Shown: positions 33,055 through 44,758, counted from the stretch's first letter. The stretch is DNA of 64,000 nt from Macrosoma leucophasiata (GCA_036365455.1 JAWQUS010000030.1:6448001-6512000); one strand, 5' to 3'. Notes: generated from the letters alone by a model not told the origin. Translations and numbers: made by a program.

Positions 33055-33545
33055 TCCGGGACGCGACGCCGCCCGCTAATAGAGAAGATTTCTTCCACTA
33101 TTACAGTGAAATAGTCAACCGTACAATGACGGTCTATAATCCCCGAAGGGGTAGGCAGAGGTAAAATGCATGCATTCTAGAATACATGCAAACACCCACG
33201 ACTCGCCGGTTACGTTTTGTCCCACGTAACAGGTGGCGAACCTGTTGCCACCTCCGGGCACATTACCAAACTCCGAGGTAATGGGAAACTTCCAGAAAAT
33301 TGAAAAATCCCAATAGAACGATAGAATAGATATAAAGAATTTAAACCGTTATCTCTGATAGTCCCCAACCCGGGAATCGAACACAGTACCCTCAGCGTAG
33401 TAGTAGTGGCTTGCTACCACTACGCTACTGAGGCAGTTTAACCATTCTAATAGGATAGTAGTAAACGCAATAACGCGGGATGAGCAGCATTATTTTCAGT
33501 TCAATCGTGGTTCGATTGGCTCGTAAATTCTGCCACAAAACCATA
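33055..33545 (+). mobile_element. RTE-like LINE 5'-UTR fragment, split by SINE-A
   Basis: GACGCGACGCCGCCCGCTAA..., GTCAACCGTACAATGACGG on the left, and AACGCGGGATGAGCAGC...GGTTCGATTGGCTCG on the right, follow the order of the 5' UTR of the 41.5-kb LINE. A SINE-A occupies 33,132-33,436. Confidence 0.55.
33132..33436 (-). mobile_element. SINE-A copy, full length
   Basis: Minus strand, from CTGCCTCAGTAGCGTAGTGG back to CCCCTTCGGGGATTATAG. Head, B box (GGTTCCCGGGTT-like region at ACCCGGGAATCGAAC) and body are all present. It inserted into the LINE 5'-UTR fragment. Confidence 0.75.
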
Positions 33546-33664
33546 ACATCTAAGGCCTCAGGAACGGTGACTTATTAAGATTGAATTATCTGATGTTAAT
33601 GTAGGAAAACGAAAAATCTAGCCTTACGTTAATAAGCTTACAAAGTAATAACTAGAAATTATTG

Positions 33665-33835
33665 TAATTCCCTGTAATTTCCGGCACAGAGGCATAACAC
33701 CTTAGGCCTCAGGGGTGGTAACGCATCTGCATTTTGGCCTTGGTCTTCATGTGGGTGTCTATAGGCTGCAGTCATCACTTAACATCAATGTGAACTACAT
33801 GCTTGTTTGCCACTTGCAATACATAAAAAAAAAAA
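33665..33835 (-). mobile_element. SINE-B 5' part
   Basis: Minus strand, from CCTGTAATTTCCGGCACAG to TTGCAATACATAAAAAAAA. The same truncation point (the CCTGTAATTTCCGGCACAGAG edge) as the copies at 15,960 and 46,541, so it may be a real subfamily end. Confidence 0.7.
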
Positions 33836-35670
33836 TTGAATGTAATTTTAAATGTATCATAAAAACATAGGTGTTCTAAACCATTAATATTTTTGAGACG
33901 TTTTATCAATAGTTTTTTTTAAAGGTTGATGTATCGATGTTTACTATTACGATATCCCATCCCTATGACACCAGCGGGGACGCGTGAACGCGTGGCATAC
34001 GTATGCGTACTTATCTAGTACGTGATTGTTTTATACAACTACCCTCGTCTATTTTGATGGGCTATTATAATTTCTATTGTGTCCTTTGAAAATATTGAGT
34101 CTTTGTCTATGAACGAAAAAAAGATAAAAATAACGTACCATACGTACATATTCTCTGCCTATGATGAGCCATATAGTACTTCACTAGATGAATGTGACCT
34201 TGCGATAATATATTATATGAACATATGTTTTCTTAGATTCTTAACCAACTTCAAAAAAGGACGAGTTTGTATGTTCGACTGTATGTGTTTTTTATGTATG
34301 GTTGCTGATTACTCAGTCAATTGTAGACCGATTTTAAACATTCTTAAGTACATAGTTTGAAAGGATTCACTTGAAATGGGTCCCATTTCCACCAAATTGG
34401 GATCTGATCATGACATCATGGAAAAATCCAGGAAAACCTTAAAAATTGTATGAATATTTAATTTTGTAGTTTTAGTTACATTTCCTTAACTTACGTAGGT
34501 ATATTGTTTGTAGGTATTCAGATGCAAATGCAATTGAATATCATCATTTCACGCACCTGAAAAAAATAAGAAAACTTTACAAAAAATATAGAAAATATAT
34601 TTCTATATTTTTGCAAACAGACTTTTGGAATACATATTTAAAAGGCGCCAAAATATCGTTCATGGACATAAATGGCCGCTCGAATTCTAAATAACTATGT
34701 ATAGGTACCAAAAGTGTCACGTGCATCGCATGGGTATTTGGGGTCTATTTTCTGTTACTTTTCATTTTTTAGTGATGGGGTTTTGCAATAGATAGTTTTT
34801 AAAAGTTTTTTAAGGATAAAGTACTTACTTATCACAGACAGACGAAATGTCCATTCAAATTTCGAATCACACTGCCCGTGTAACACATGGCATAATTTTC
34901 GTAATATGATCGGCCCGAAAAGGAATTAATGGCAGCCTGAAAACGTTCCTTAACAAAAACTTAAATAATAAAATGTGAAAATATCTCAGCGCAGCGAAAG
35001 GAGCCTTTCATATAAAAAAGGGGTTCGTTTAATTATAACATCACAAAACCTCACACAATACTCTCCACTGTATAAAAAGCACAATGATTTCATACACACT
35101 TTCATAATTTGACGAAATAGCCCAAAACCGGTGTCAACAATGAGAAGTAACGTGTGTTATGCACGTTCCACGCACACACTCAAGCTGTTTATACACTTTA
35201 CACGGGCATTATGTATAGTTTAATACGATGGCGTTCCAAATACAAAGTTCCATTTGTAACCCTACCCTACCCAGTAAGGACGTTTAAAAAAAGGTGAAGA
35301 TTTTATTTTCTTTTTTCATAAACCATAGGCTGCACGTGGTCGGGTTGTGGTCCAACGTTTTTTTTTTCATTGAAAGTATTATGTTGTGTAAAAATTCTTC
35401 AGTGTGGAGCGTCGGAGGATTGATTACGACAGCTTTCGATACCAATATGGTTTTTCGATTAAATTGGTCGACTGCGCTGTAATTTTGGTGTGCTCTCACA
35501 TTTCATTATAAATTCTGTGTGTAACATATAATAAGTTCGTGGTTTAAAAATATTTCAGTAATTATGTAAAGAATATACAGTCCGTGGCTTACGTTAAAAG
35601 TATAGCACTATAATAATGTACAACTAAATTATAATCAGGCCGTAATGATGTGTGATGCTACTGTAGGTAG
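33836..35670. other. Spacer, no gene seen
   Basis: The 93-codon frame at 34,079-34,360 overlaps LINE-like text (AAACTTCAAAAAAGGACG, CAATTGTAGACCG) and is probably non-coding. The opposed frames at 35,284-35,499 have no known domain. Confidence 0.4.
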
Positions 35671-35675
35671 ATATA

Positions 35676-36090
35676 CTATGCCCGCGGACTCCGCTACCGA
35701 ATAATGACCGCTTTATAGAAAACGAATAGTTTATTTATTCATGTTTTTATACAATAAAAGTAGCAAACAAGCATGCAGTTCACATTGATGTTAAGTGATG
35801 ACTGCAGCCTATAGTGACCCCACACAATGACCAGAGGTCAAAATGCAGATGCGTTACCACTCCTGAGGTCTAAAATGCCTCTGTGCCGGAAATTACTGTA
35901 CATTACCACCTGACCGGAACACGATAGTACTGAACACTACCATTTAGCGGCAAGTATATTAGGTAATGCGGTGGTGCCTGCGCCCGCGAGCTCCGTCACT
36001 GGAGCTCTACCACCAGTAAATAGTATTATGTCCTATGCCCGCGGACTCCGCTACCGAAGAATGACCGCTTAATAGAAAACGAATTGTTAA
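35676..36090 (+). repeat. 58-bp direct repeats flanking a SINE-B
   Basis: CTATGCCCGCGGACTCCGCT... at 35,676-35,733 recurs at 36,033-36,090 with about five differences. Between the two is one SINE-B. The repeats are far longer than a retroposon TSD. Confidence 0.7.
35740..36024 (+). mobile_element. SINE-B copy
   Basis: From AAAAGTAGCAAACAAGCATG to CTCTACCACCAGTAAATAG, nearly full length. The AGGTCTAAAATGCCTC junction lacks about ten bases of the usual AAGGTGTTATGCCTC, and CAGGGCCG is missing before TACATTACC. Confidence 0.8.
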
Positions 36091-36124
36091 TTTACTACAA
36101 CAACAAAATTATTGTGCACTGTGC

Positions 36125-36252
36125 CCATTAACCGACGACCTGGTGAAGGTCGCGGGCAATCGCTGGATGAGGGCGGCCCGAGACCGTTCGTTGTGGCATT
36201 CTTTGGGGGAGGCCTTTCTTCAGCAGTGGACGTCTTTTGGCTGAAATGATGA
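36125..36252 (+). pseudogene. RTE-like LINE 3'-end fragment
   Basis: ACCGACGACCTGGTGAAGGT through CAGCAGTGGACGTCTTTTGG to GAAATGATGATGA is almost identical to 44,629-44,755 of the full-length LINE. It covers only the last ~35 codons. The very high similarity to the long copy indicates recent activity of this family. Confidence 0.8.
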
Positions 36253-36640
36253 TGACCATTAACCAAATGTTTCTTTAAATCAGATTTTTTGTAATGACCA
36301 GGTCCGTCACAGGTTTACAATCGTAACTAGGTTTTATGAAAATTATTTTTCCATTGGCCTTCCAATCTAAGTAGAACAGGTTTCAATTTCTCATAGGATT
36401 ATATTTTTCAATATTCTCAATATTTTAAAAGTTCTAAAGTCTATAAAACTATATCGTACATAAATCTTGTCTTTATTTACATAATTAAAATTATTCTCAC
36501 ATTTCGGTCAATTTCCAGCTTCCGTACACTTAATTTTATTAAAACTGTATACCTTTACATATTGATGATATAATTCAACATTTTAAAACTGGAATATACT
36601 GTATATGTTATATTTGTGTATATAACGTTTTCGTAGGTTT
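36253..36640. other. AT-rich spacer, no gene seen
   Basis: No exon or repeat recognised. ATTCTCACA at 36,493-36,501 has a GTGAGAA core on the minus strand but misses the last consensus base. Confidence 0.35.
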
Positions 36641-36652
36641 TCGCGAGCTTCA

Positions 36653-36796
36653 TACATTGTAGAAATTAAACTTGCGGATTCCAGCCAGTCAGCCCGTGAC
36701 CACGGTAGCTGGAAAGCGACCGAAACGTCGGGTGTATGAAGAAGTTTGGGAGTGTTGTATACGCGAGAAAATCCGCAAGTTTAATGTCTACAATTT
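36653..36796. mobile_element. TIR element (MITE-like)
   Basis: Inverted ends TACATTGTAGAAATTAAACT...GCGGATT (36,653-36,680) and AATCCGCAAGTTTAATGTC...(36,770-36,796) enclose ~90 bp with CGAAACGTCGGGTGTATG. A related diverged segment lies at 4,800-4,930. Non-coding. Confidence 0.6.
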
Positions 36797-36816
36797 GTGT
36801 ATACGTTATATGTATA

Positions 36817-37113
36817 GGCCTCGGTAGCCTAGCGGTAGCAGGCCACTACTACTACGCTGAGGTCCTGGGTCGATTCCCGGGTAGGGGGTTGTCAGAGATA
36901 ATGGTGTAAAGTCCTTTACCTCTGTTTCTATTGGAAATTTTCGCAGTACCTCGAAGTTTGCTAATGTGCCCGAAAATGTCAAGAGGCTCGCCACCTGTTG
37001 CATGGGCCAAAACGTAACCGGCGAATCGTGGGTGTTTGCAGGTATGCTTGAATGCATGAATTTACCTCTGCCTACCCCTTCGGGGATTACAGGCGTGAAG
37101 TTACGTTACGTAT
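36817..37113 (+). mobile_element. SINE-A copy, full length
   Basis: GGCCTCGGTAGCCTAGCGGT head, GGTCGATTCCCGGGTAGG B-box region, body, and ACCCCTTCGGGGATTACAGG end followed by GAAGTTACGTTACG. Same structure as the TSD-flanked copy at 16,653. Confidence 0.8.
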
Positions 37114-37625
37114 GTTATATCTCGAGTAATATTTCGTTTTGATTGGAACGAGATGGACTTTTATGAAAGAGCTCCATTGAAGAAACTTGAGGACGAGGAG
37201 AAAGAAGCTAGGTTTAACGCTGTTTGAGGTGACTGTACTCCGATTAGACAATGTTTGCATCTGAAATATTTGGCACAGATGCAAAATTCAAATCTTCAAG
37301 AGTGACAGTTAACTATATTGACACCTCTAGTTGTATTTTGATGTCTATGTACTGCAGTATTTCTTCATTATTACACTTACGTAACGTGACGTGTATCAAA
37401 AGACGATACGCTTAACTTCATGAATGATTGATTGATCCGTTATGTACTTTAGTGTCAACTGCCAGAAGCCCGCCGGTGGGCTGACAAACCAGGTCATCTG
37501 AGTAAATGTGTTTTGAGATCTTACAAGTAATAATAATATCTGGCGAACCTATCGGCTCTATGTAGGTCATTGCCAAATCAAAGTTCCATTCATACCTGTG
37601 AAGGCAGAAATCTTCAACGGATCTA
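37114..37625. other. Spacer, no gene seen
   Basis: Only a 65-codon minus-strand frame without domains. 37,320-37,400 carries weak SINE-B-like words. Confidence 0.35.
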
Positions 37626-37627
37626 TT

Positions 37628-37912
37628 TTTTTACGTAAGAAAGGTGACAAACAAGCCTGCAGGTCACATTGATGTTAAGTGATGACTGCAGCCTATAGAC
37701 ATCTACACAAAAACCAGAGACCAAAATGCAGATGCGTTGCCACTCTTGAGACCTAAGTTATTCCGTCTCTGTGATAGTTATTACGGGGCTATACATTGCC
37801 CGGAACACGGTAGTGCTGAACAATACCATTTACCGGCAGATAGATTAGGTAATGCGATGGTGCCTACGCTCGCGAGCTTTGTCACCAGAGCTCTACCACC
37901 AGTAAAATCTAT
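37628..37912 (+). mobile_element. SINE-B copy, near complete
   Basis: From TTTACGTAAGAAAGGTGAC to CTCTACCACCAGTAAAATC. The middle reads GAGACCTAAGTTATTCCGTC and TGATAGTTATTACGGGGC, a subfamily variant also seen at 3,669, 27,500 and 58,680. Confidence 0.8.
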
Positions 37913-38329
37913 CCCCCAATATGGCTGATTTTCCGAACCGAGGATAGTTCCCGAAAATCTCGTAGTTGTGGTTACCACTAAGCAACCGACGCATTTAGTA
38001 AGAACCAGAAAAATATGACTCGTTCTCATAAAAAAAAACTCAATCGTTTTCTCACAGCACTTTCGTGACATCCTCAATTAATTGCATCATAACATAAAAT
38101 GTTCATTAAACCGACCGAGTGAATCACTAAACATGGTCAGTTAGTTTATTTTCGTAAATGGTATTTTTAGCGCGACAACAATCTCTTCATTACGTTCATC
38201 AAGTGGACAGATGACTTATTTTTTATTCTCTGGACATTTGGATTTTAAACAAAATAAAATATAGGTACTTTTTTTTAAAGATACATTGGTGTATCCAAGT
38301 TCTGGTAATGAGAATGAATGTTCTTCACT

Positions 38330-38530
38330 TTTTAGGATTCCGTCAAACCCTGATAGGATCACTCGTGTCATGTCTGTTAATCTGTCACAGCCAATTAGCT
38401 CCAATACTACTGAGCTCAAGGCTCATTTTGGTTGAAATTGGGCACACAAATGTAAAACAGTGACTCAAACATGAACACGAAATTGAAATTTAAAAATTTC
38501 GACCACAGAAGACTTTTGCGAATTAAATTT
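38330..38530. repeat. LINE-like dispersed repeat fragment
   Basis: AGGATTCCGTCAAACCCTGATAGGATCACTC, GTCATGTCTGTTAATCTGTC and GGTTGAAATTGGGCACAC (read as separate blocks) resemble the 1,090 repeat and other lepidopteran LINE 3' ends. No TSD. Confidence 0.4.
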
Positions 38531-38554
38531 GATGTTATATCCATTTTATTACAT

Positions 38555-39015
38555 TACTAGCTGTGCCCGCGACTTCGTCGACGTGAAAAAAAAAATGTTT
38601 GTTCAGTACTTATCTACCCGGACGACGTCGTGGGCGCAGCTAGTATAAAAGTAGCCTAAGTTACTCCACTCCTTATTACATCAGCTGTCTTCCAGTGAAA
38701 GTCCCGTCAAAGTCGGATACACTCCAATTCTATTTATTTGATTGTAGGTATGTATGTATGTATGAATGTATGGAGATAAAAGTAGCCTAAGTTACTCCTT
38801 ATTACATCAGCTACCTACCCGTGGAAGTGCCGTTAAATTCGGATACACTCCAATTCTACTTATTTGTATGTAGGTATGAATGTATGTATGTATGTATGTA
38901 TGGATGTATGGAGATAAAAGTAGCCTAAGTTACACCTTATCACTTCAGGTATCTGCCAGTGAAAGTCCCATCAAAATCGGTCCAGCCGTTCCCAAGATTA
39001 GCCCCGCCAAACAGA
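38555..39015. repeat. Repeat with three tandem ~130-bp units
   Basis: After an end of the CTAGCTGTGCCCGCGACTTCG type, the block beginning AAAAGTAGCCTAAGTTAC is repeated at 38,647, 38,778 and 38,916 (spacing about 131 and 138 bp). Each unit ends in a (GTAT)n/(GTATGAAT)n run. The unit contains TTACATCAGCT and GTGAAAGTCCCGTCAAA. Expansion by slippage within a dispersed repeat is likely. Confidence 0.65.
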
Positions 39016-39349
39016 CAGACAGACAAAAATTGTAAAAAATGTTGCTTTGGTATATGTAAGTACCGTGGATACATTCATATGCATTTAGTAAAAAGCGGTT
39101 ATTTTAATATTACAAACAGACACTTCAATTTCATTTATTTGTATAGATGTATAGATGTACTATGGAAGGTAATATTATACAACTTAAAAATTCTGTGAAA
39201 ATTTTAAGTGTCTACTTGCTACCGTTATTATCGAGCAAAAAATATACGAAAAAAAACACCTTTATTGTATGCCCCCTTGGACCCCTTAATATTTTCATTT
39301 TCTTATTTTTAGTAATTAATTTTGTCTTCATAGCGGTAACAGAAATAAT

Positions 39350-39955
39350 TTGTGAAAATGTTAGCTTTCTAGCTATCACTATTTATGAGATGGAACCTGG
39401 TGACAGACAGACAAACGGACGGACAGACAGACAGACAGCGGAGGATTAGTAATCCGTAGGGTTCGTTTTTACCTTTTAGGTAGGAAACCCCCTAAAAGAT
39501 AGAACTAAGATACAGAATTGATTAAAAATATTCGATATGATTCTTTAAATTGACATTACTTTTTTATTTCTGAACCGATTCACATAAAACAAACATTAAA
39601 TGTTAAGTGAAACTTACCACAATATACGAGTATTAGTGAAAACCGCAAATCGAATAAGCCGTTTCTGAAATTAGTGTGTTTGTACACACTAATTTCAGAA
39701 AAACAGACAGACAAACAGACATTTTTTCGGGATAAAATTACCCAGTGCGCCAAAGGTTAAAATATAATTATACCAACTTTCATCGTAATCGGACCGGTAG
39801 ATTTTGTGTGATGCTTGAACAAACAGACAGACAGACAAAAAATTTCTAATCACATATTTGTGTTCGGTATTGATGTAGTAACATCCCATGGTATATTTTT
39901 TTAATATTTTTAATGTACAGAATTCACACTTCTACAGTTTTATTATAAGTATAGA
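39350..39955 (+). mobile_element. LINE 3'-end material with GACAGACA tracts and a perfect hairpin
   Basis: ACAGACAGACAAACGGACGG, a second GACAGACAAACAGACA tract and the end block TTTTAATGTACAGAATTCAC...TTATTATAAGTATAGAT correspond to a LINE 3' end also seen at 52,740-52,976. A 16-bp perfect hairpin (TTCTGAAATTAGTGTG, loop TTTGTA, complement) lies at 39,663-39,700. The class (Jockey/CR1-like) is a guess. Confidence 0.5.
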
Positions 39956-40647
39956 TAATTTTTGTTTATGTTCATAATAAGTTATTTTGTTCATTTTTTT
40001 TTCCAATCTTTAGTTGAGTGTATATAGTTAAGACAAATTAACTTTATTTTCAGTAATAGATTAATATCTAACTTTAGTAGTGTATTGATATCCGTCTCTG
40101 GCCTCTAGAGTTTTACCTCCAGTGCATACAGGTACAAAACATACACGAGAATTGAAAAAAAAAATCTACTGCTATCGACTAAATATGTTCAAGTGTTATA
40201 TTAAAATGAAATCTCGTAAGGTGAACTGATATTATAAAATCTATTTACGGGAACATGGTGGGTAAAAAACTTATAATCCTATAAATAAGTATTTCATTTA
40301 CATAGTAATAACTTATAGGTACTTAGTGTCAAAAATATAAAACATGACACCGTAACAAATGGCACAGTAGGTACCTATAGATAAAAAATTTAATAAAATC
40401 ATAAATTTGTTTTTAAATAAGCACGGTATCAACCAATTATGAACGGATCAATGTTTTGAATATTTGTTATTCAAATCGCATAAAAAATGGAAGGTGTATC
40501 TTTTACTTATCAAAAAATAAAATTTAGTTAACGGCTATATAGAATGTGTCGTTTAAAGAGATATAAAATCCATACACGCTCAATAAGTGTCTATCATATC
40601 TTTATACGTCTCTTAGATATTTAAAACAAATATGGAAATTTAGATAG

Positions 40648-40866
40648 TTGGGTATCAGTTTAGTAATCCATAAAACTCTTATAGCATCCGCTATAAATGT
40701 ACATAAACAAGCAAAATTAAACGAACGAGCTGCTACGTTATCAACAGGCAGGCCACGTTCATTTGCTGAAGCAGAATCGCTTTATTACGAGACTTTCCAC
40801 AATTTAAGGCTTGCACATGTGAAGTTTGTTTCACCACAATATTTACGGCAAATCACTCAACAATAC
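40648..40866 (+). other. Orphan reading frame of unknown origin
   Basis: A 73-codon frame ending TAG at 40,867-40,869. The translation includes RPRSFAEAESLYYETFHNLR and VKFVSPQYLRQITQQY, with amino-acid usage that looks protein-like, unlike most frames here. No promoter, splice context or homologous copy in the window. It may be an exon or a piece of a decayed transposon ORF. I do not recognise it. Confidence 0.25.
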
Positions 40867-41518
40867 TAGTATAGTACCTATACTTGTTAGGTATTCAGCG
40901 AGCACAACCAAAGAGCGCTACCGAAAAATTAAAATCGCGGCTTCTACTTCATACCTATTCACTTTTATATATTTTTTGTTGCGGAAATCTAAACTGTCCT
41001 GACTTAGAACAAAGACATAAATGTAAATTCACATGGCAGATGTGAAATGGTTCACCGAACTTTTAGCAGAAAACTAATTCATTAGTTCTGCTTATACGTA
41101 TGCGAAAGAGATAATTGGATCCAAATTAAGTCTTGCCATATTTCTAATCAAAAAAGATTTGAAAACAGTCATCATAAAAAATATAGTACGTAACGAGATG
41201 CGAATTTCCGCCTCGCCTGCCGCCATACTTAGCGCTCGGTTGCGTAGCCGGGCAGTTACCGTTTAACACCCAAGTTGACTGAGACAAAATTTGAATAAGG
41301 AACATTAATGTATGTAAAATAATACTTCACACAACTCATGCGTTGATAAAGTCGATATTTAATTAAAATCCCTAGAAAGTCAATCACTTCAGTTCGATAG
41401 GCATACATAATTTGTTTTAATTATGTCATCTTATTAGAAATATTTGGATAAGCGAATCCTTATTGGAATTCCATGGTGATCTAAAAATATGAATATTGTA
41501 TGTATGTATCGGCGTCGG

Positions 41519-41566
41519 TATTGGCGTCGGGATGTATTGGCGTCGGGATGTATTGGCGTCGGGATG
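41519..41566 (+). repeat. Three perfect 16-bp tandem repeats
   Basis: TATTGGCGTCGGGATG three times in a row, with a partial degenerate unit (ATCGGCGTCGG) just before. It lies at the very 5' end of the LINE, where repeats often serve as a promoter-containing unit or arise through replication slippage. Confidence 0.8.
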
Positions 41567-41885
41567 TGACGACCCCATCGCCCGCTAGCGGAAGAATTCT
41601 CTTCTAGTGGAGGAAATTCTTCCTCTAGTGCAGTCAGTCAACCGAACAATGGCGGTCAAACCATGGCGGTAGGAGTATCCGGGATGGGCAGCAGCGTCCC
41701 GTGATAAAATTGCCGCCACTGCGATCGCCAACCCGCATGCCAAGCGTGGCGATTATGGCAAATCACCCCAAATAATTGACACCAATACACAACGGCCCCT
41801 AGTCCCCGGTAGCTTCACTATTCCTGACCATGGTGGTACCGGTCATGGTAACGGCGGGGCAGGGGGTGCTAAGAATCACCGGGAG

Positions 41886-44742
41886 ATGCCAGGGTACCAC
41901 ACCCGACGACAACTGGCCCTGGCAACATACAACGTACGGACGCTGCGGACTGACGAGAAAGTCATGGAACTGGAGGAAGAATTGAGCGGGTTACGGTGGC
42001 ACATTGTAGGGTTATCGGAAGTCCAAAGACAGGGGGAGAACTCGATAACCCTCAAGTCTGGTAACCTGCTCTATTTCCGGGAGGGCGACCAACTGTCCCA
42101 AGGTGGTGTCGGGTTTATCGTCCACAAGTCCCTCGTGAACAACGTTGTCAAGATCGAGAGTGTGTCGTCGAGAGTGGCGTACCTTATACTCAGAATAACC
42201 AAACGGTATTCGCTGAAGGTCATACAGGTCTACGCCCCAATATCCGCACACTCCGATGATGAGGTAGAAACTATGTATGAGGACATTTCCAGAGCCATAC
42301 ATAGTTCGAAGACCCACTACAACGTTGTCATGGGGGATTTCAACGCGAAATTGGGCGTTCGAGGTGATCATGAGCTGAAAGTGGGACGATTTGGATATGG
42401 GCGACGAAACACCAGGGGCCAGACTCTGGCTGACTTCATGGAGAAGGAGAGCCTCTTCATGATGAACTCTTTCTTCAAGAAGCGGAAGTGCCGGAAGTGG
42501 ACCTGGATCAGTCCTGATGGTGCAACTAAAAATGAGATAGACTTCATTATGTCCACGAGGCGGCATATATTCAGTGATGTCTCTGTGATCAATTCGGTAA
42601 AAACCGGGAGTGATCACCGATTGGTAAGAGGCACACTGAATATAAAGGTCAAGATCGAAAGATCCCGACTAATGAAGTCTACGCTCCGCCCAGCACCTGC
42701 CCAAATCCAAAACCCCGAGAGCTTTCAACTCGAGCTACAAAATCGCTTCGAATGCCTGAGTGAGTGCGTAGATGTGGACGATTACAATAACAGGTTCGTG
42801 GAAACTGTCCGTACGGCGGGCTCTAAGTTTTTCAAGACCCGCCCTACGAATAAAACCAAAAAGATCTCCAGCCCAACTCTCAAGCTCATGGAGGAGAGGC
42901 GCGGTATGGTTCTGAAGTCCTCTGAAGATGCTTTAGTGTACAGGCGGCTCAACAGACAGATCTCGAAGTCATTGACTCGCGACCTTCGGCACTTTAATAC
43001 TGATAGTATTAAAGCAGCCATAGAGCGGCACAAGGGCTCTAAAGTGTTCGCCAAAGATCTGTCCTTAGGGCAAAGCCGTCTCACTAAGCTGAAGACGGAG
43101 GACAACAGAATCGTATCGTCGAAACCTGAGCTTGCAGAAGAGATCGAACGGTTTTACGGACAGTTATACACGACAGCACGACCACCTGTTAACAGTCCGG
43201 CAGCAGATCCTAGAGCCGGACTGACCCGACACTACACCGAAGATATCCCGGACGTCAGTCTAGACGAGATTAGCACGGCTCTCAAACAGCTCAAAAACAA
43301 CAGGGCGCCGGGTGATGACGGAATCACTGCTGAACTCGGGCGGAAGGCCAGTATTAGAAGCTCTTCAGTTGATGTTCAATTCCGTCATATCCGAGGGAAA
43401 AACGCCACAGGCGTGCCACAGAAGTGTGGTGGTACTGTTCTTTAAGAAAGGCGACAATACCCTTCTTAAAAATTATAGGCCCATCGCACTTCTAAGTCAC
43501 GTCTATAAGCTGTTTTCGAGAGTGGTTACGAACCGTCTATCTCGCAGACTCGACGACTTCCAGCCTCCCGAACAAGCCGGGTTCCGTAAAGGTTTTAGTA
43601 CCATAGACCACATACACACGCTGCGGCAGGTTATACAGAAGACAGAAGAGTATAACCAGCCCCTCTGTCTAGCGTTTGTGGACTATGAGAAAGCCTTCGA
43701 TTCGGTCGAGATTTGGGCTGTGCTACAGTCACTCCAGAGGTGCCAAGTCGACTACCGATACATCGAGGTGCTAAGGAGCTTGTACGAAAACGCCACTATG
43801 TCGGTTCGCCTTCAGGACCAGAACTCGAAACCTATCCAACTGCAGCGAGGTGTGAGACAGAGAGATGTCATATCTCCGAAACTGTTCACCGCTGCATTGG
43901 AAGATGTCTTCAAGCTTCTGGACTGGAACGGACTCGGCATCAACATAAACGGCGAGTACATCTCCCACCTCCGATTTGCGGATGACATCGTAGTCATGGC
44001 TGAGACCCTGGAAGACCTTGGCACAATGCTCAATGGCCTCAGTAGGGCCTCCCAACGAGTGGGCCTTAAAATGAACATGGACAAGACGAAGATTATGTCG
44101 AATGTCCTTGTTACGCCCACTTCTGTTATGGTCGAGGGTACTACACTCGAAGTTGTTGACGATTACGTATACCTGGGACAAACGGTCCAGTTAGGTAGGT
44201 CCAACTTCGAGAAAGAGGTCAATCGCCGAATCCAACTCGGATGGGCAGCGTTCGGGAAGCTGCGTTATATCTTCTCGTCTAATTTACCGCAGTGTCTGAA
44301 GAAGAAGGTCTTTGACCAGTGTGTGTTGCCAGTGATGACATACGGAACAGAAACGTGGTCGCTCACTATGGGCCTCATAAGAAGGCTCAAGGTCACTCAG
44401 AGAGCGATGGAGAGGGCTATGCTCGGAGTTACTCTGCGAGATCGAATCAGAAATGAGGAGATCCGCATGAGGACCAAAGTAACCGACATAGCCTATCGAA
44501 TAGCGAAACTCAAGTGGCAGTGGGCAGGGCACATAGCTCGCAGAACTGACGGCCGTTGGGGCAGAAGAGTTCTAGAGTGGCGACCGCGTACCGGAAGACG
44601 AAGCGTAGGCAGGCCCCCCACGAGGTGGACCGACGACCTGGTGAAGGTCGCGGGCAATCGTTGGATGAGGGCGGCCCAGGACCGTTCGTTGTGGCATTCT
44701 TTGGGGGAGGCCTTTGTCCAGCAGTGGACGTCTTTTGGCTGA
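41886..44742 (+). pseudogene. APE endonuclease-reverse transcriptase of the RTE-like LINE, one frameshift
   Basis: The first frame (41,886-43,445) carries the AP-endonuclease-like domain: ATYNVRTL near residue 14, SEVQRQGE with the catalytic Glu, YAPIS, GDFNAKLG, WTWISPDG..NEIDFIM and GSDHRLV. The RT starts with LKQLKNNRAPGDDGITAE. At about 43,333-43,340 the frame shifts, and the second frame (from 43,312) continues the same domain: NYRPIALLS, FVDYEKAFDSV (palm A), RGVRQRDVISP, RFADDIVVMAET (palm C; FADD at residues 222-225 of that frame), and the C-terminal tail GRPPTRWTDDL...VQQWTSFG. The enzyme nicks DNA and reverse-transcribes LINE RNA at the nick. RQRD replaces the RQGD usual in this clade. 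The single shift makes the copy inactive unless it is a sequencing error. Confidence 0.9.
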
Positions 44743-44758
44743 AATGATGATGATGATG

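Larger units (their letters stand above)
41510..44758 (+). mobile_element. Near full-length RTE-like LINE
   Basis: About 3.25 kb, the usual RTE length: a 5' region with 16-bp tandem repeats, a ~320-bp GC-rich 5' UTR (GACGACCCCATCGCCCGC...), one long APE-RT coding region and a (ATG)n tail. It is inserted in the GTAT tail of the minus-strand LINE-2 fragment. GTATGTAT precedes it at about 41,502 and follows it at 44,760, probably its TSD. Near-identical (36,125) and related (17,695) 3' copies, and several 5'-UTR pieces (6,995; 33,055; 62,155), belong to this family or its relatives. Confidence 0.85.

Noticed and set aside
38048..38056. TTTCTCACA as a CSL site
   Set aside because: It matches YGTGRGAAM on the minus strand but is of the weaker GTGAGAA type, stands alone without E box or partner, and a few such matches are expected by chance in 64 kb.
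42012..42617. 201-codon minus-strand frame
   Set aside because: It is the complement of the LINE endonuclease coding region and has no domain of its own.
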